Program-made: the position numbers and the translations under genes | From: Pseudomonadota bacterium | GTDB taxonomy: Bacteria > Pseudomonadota > Alphaproteobacteria > Sphingomonadales > Sphingomonadaceae | Assembly: GCA_963205285.1 (NCBI GenBank) | Contig: CAUJJQ010000076.1 | Span: 1 to 21,639 of the forward strand | Direction: 5' to 3' | DNA: 21,639 bases | Notes under the pieces: generated by a model | What the model saw: only the letters and a program-made list of their open reading frames with translations | What the model was told of the DNA's origin: nothing | Databases searched by the model: none | Part shown: positions 21,549-21,639 of the stretch, one piece after another | Position numbering within the stretch: position 1 is the first letter of the stretch | Layout: every line of letters starts with the position of its first letter

Positions 21549-21639
21549 CCCAAGCTATAGCCAAATAGCCCCTGGGGTATGTGATTTTTTATTCAATAAT
21601 TACAATGTATTGCACAATTTTCAGGTTAAATCATGCCCG
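21549..21639. other. Non-coding AT-rich end of window
   Basis: These 91 bases are much richer in A+T than the rest of the window, mainly from about 21580 on (a TTTTTT run followed by ATTCAATAATTACAATG). GCCCCTGGGG ahead of the T-run could form only a poor hairpin. The ATG at 21633, with AGG 9-11 bases upstream, might start the next gene, but too little is visible. It probably holds a promoter for that gene. Confidence 0.35.

Noticed and set aside
1..21639. tRNA, rRNA, CRISPR array, transposase or prophage genes
   Set aside because: No cloverleaf-like sequence, regularly spaced repeat, or transposase/integrase motif was seen on either strand. A covariance-model search was not possible.
21633..21639. 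Start of a further gene at the last ATG
   Set aside because: Only two codons are visible, so no coding claim can be supported.

Overview
The window looks like chromosomal DNA of an alphaproteobacterium, most likely a member of the Sphingomonadales (Sphingopyxis/Sphingorhabdus-like). The GC content is high, with strong GC bias at third codon positions. The housekeeping run rpmH-rnpA-yidD-yidC-engB, the smr-mltA-tim44 block, and a short intergenic repeat of a type I remember from sphingomonad genomes all point that way. The genus is inference; the gene content is read from the sequence.

Region 1 (1-5757) is an accessory catabolic cluster. Three + strand genes overlap by ATGA junctions: the end of an old-yellow-enzyme-type flavin oxidoreductase, an SDR dehydrogenase, and a 3-ketosteroid-dehydrogenase-like flavoprotein. 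Facing them is a two-gene - strand operon (SnoaL-like protein, then a lipoprotein tyrosine phosphatase). Divergent from that operon is a second SDR gene, followed by the C-terminal stub of a TauD/TfdA-type dioxygenase gene. The enzyme types suit oxidation of a steroid, terpenoid or other alicyclic compound, but the substrate cannot be read from the sequence. A two-part intergenic repeat lies at both convergent junctions (3016-3107 and 5786-5934), in opposite orientation.

Region 2 (5945-8453) holds comM (- strand), encoding an AAA+ ATPase linked to natural transformation, and a divergent gene for an exported ClpP/crotonase-fold protein.

Region 3 (8563-14081) starts with the core rpmH-rnpA-yidD-yidC-engB run: ribosomal protein L34, RNase P protein, membrane insertion factors and a ribosome-assembly GTPase. 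A glutathione S-transferase gene, an opposing cupin gene and dapE (lysine/peptidoglycan precursor synthesis) follow.

Region 4 (14053-17286, - strand) encodes an Smr-domain protein, the lytic transglycosylase MltA and a Tim44-domain protein in a tightly coupled operon, plus an unrecognised 183-residue protein upstream.

Region 5 (17457-21548, + strand) encodes a long KAS III-type ketosynthase resembling Pseudomonas PA3286, a PutP-type sodium/proline symporter, an adducin-like class II aldolase-family protein, and a CoxS-like double [2Fe-2S] subunit whose molybdenum partner is not in view.

I found no tRNA or rRNA gene, CRISPR array, insertion sequence or prophage gene. I found no clearly new multi-gene system. 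The best leads are the composite repeat, the dioxygenase remnant, the unknown protein upstream of tim44, the exported ClpP-like protein and the inverted repeat ahead of the ketosynthase.
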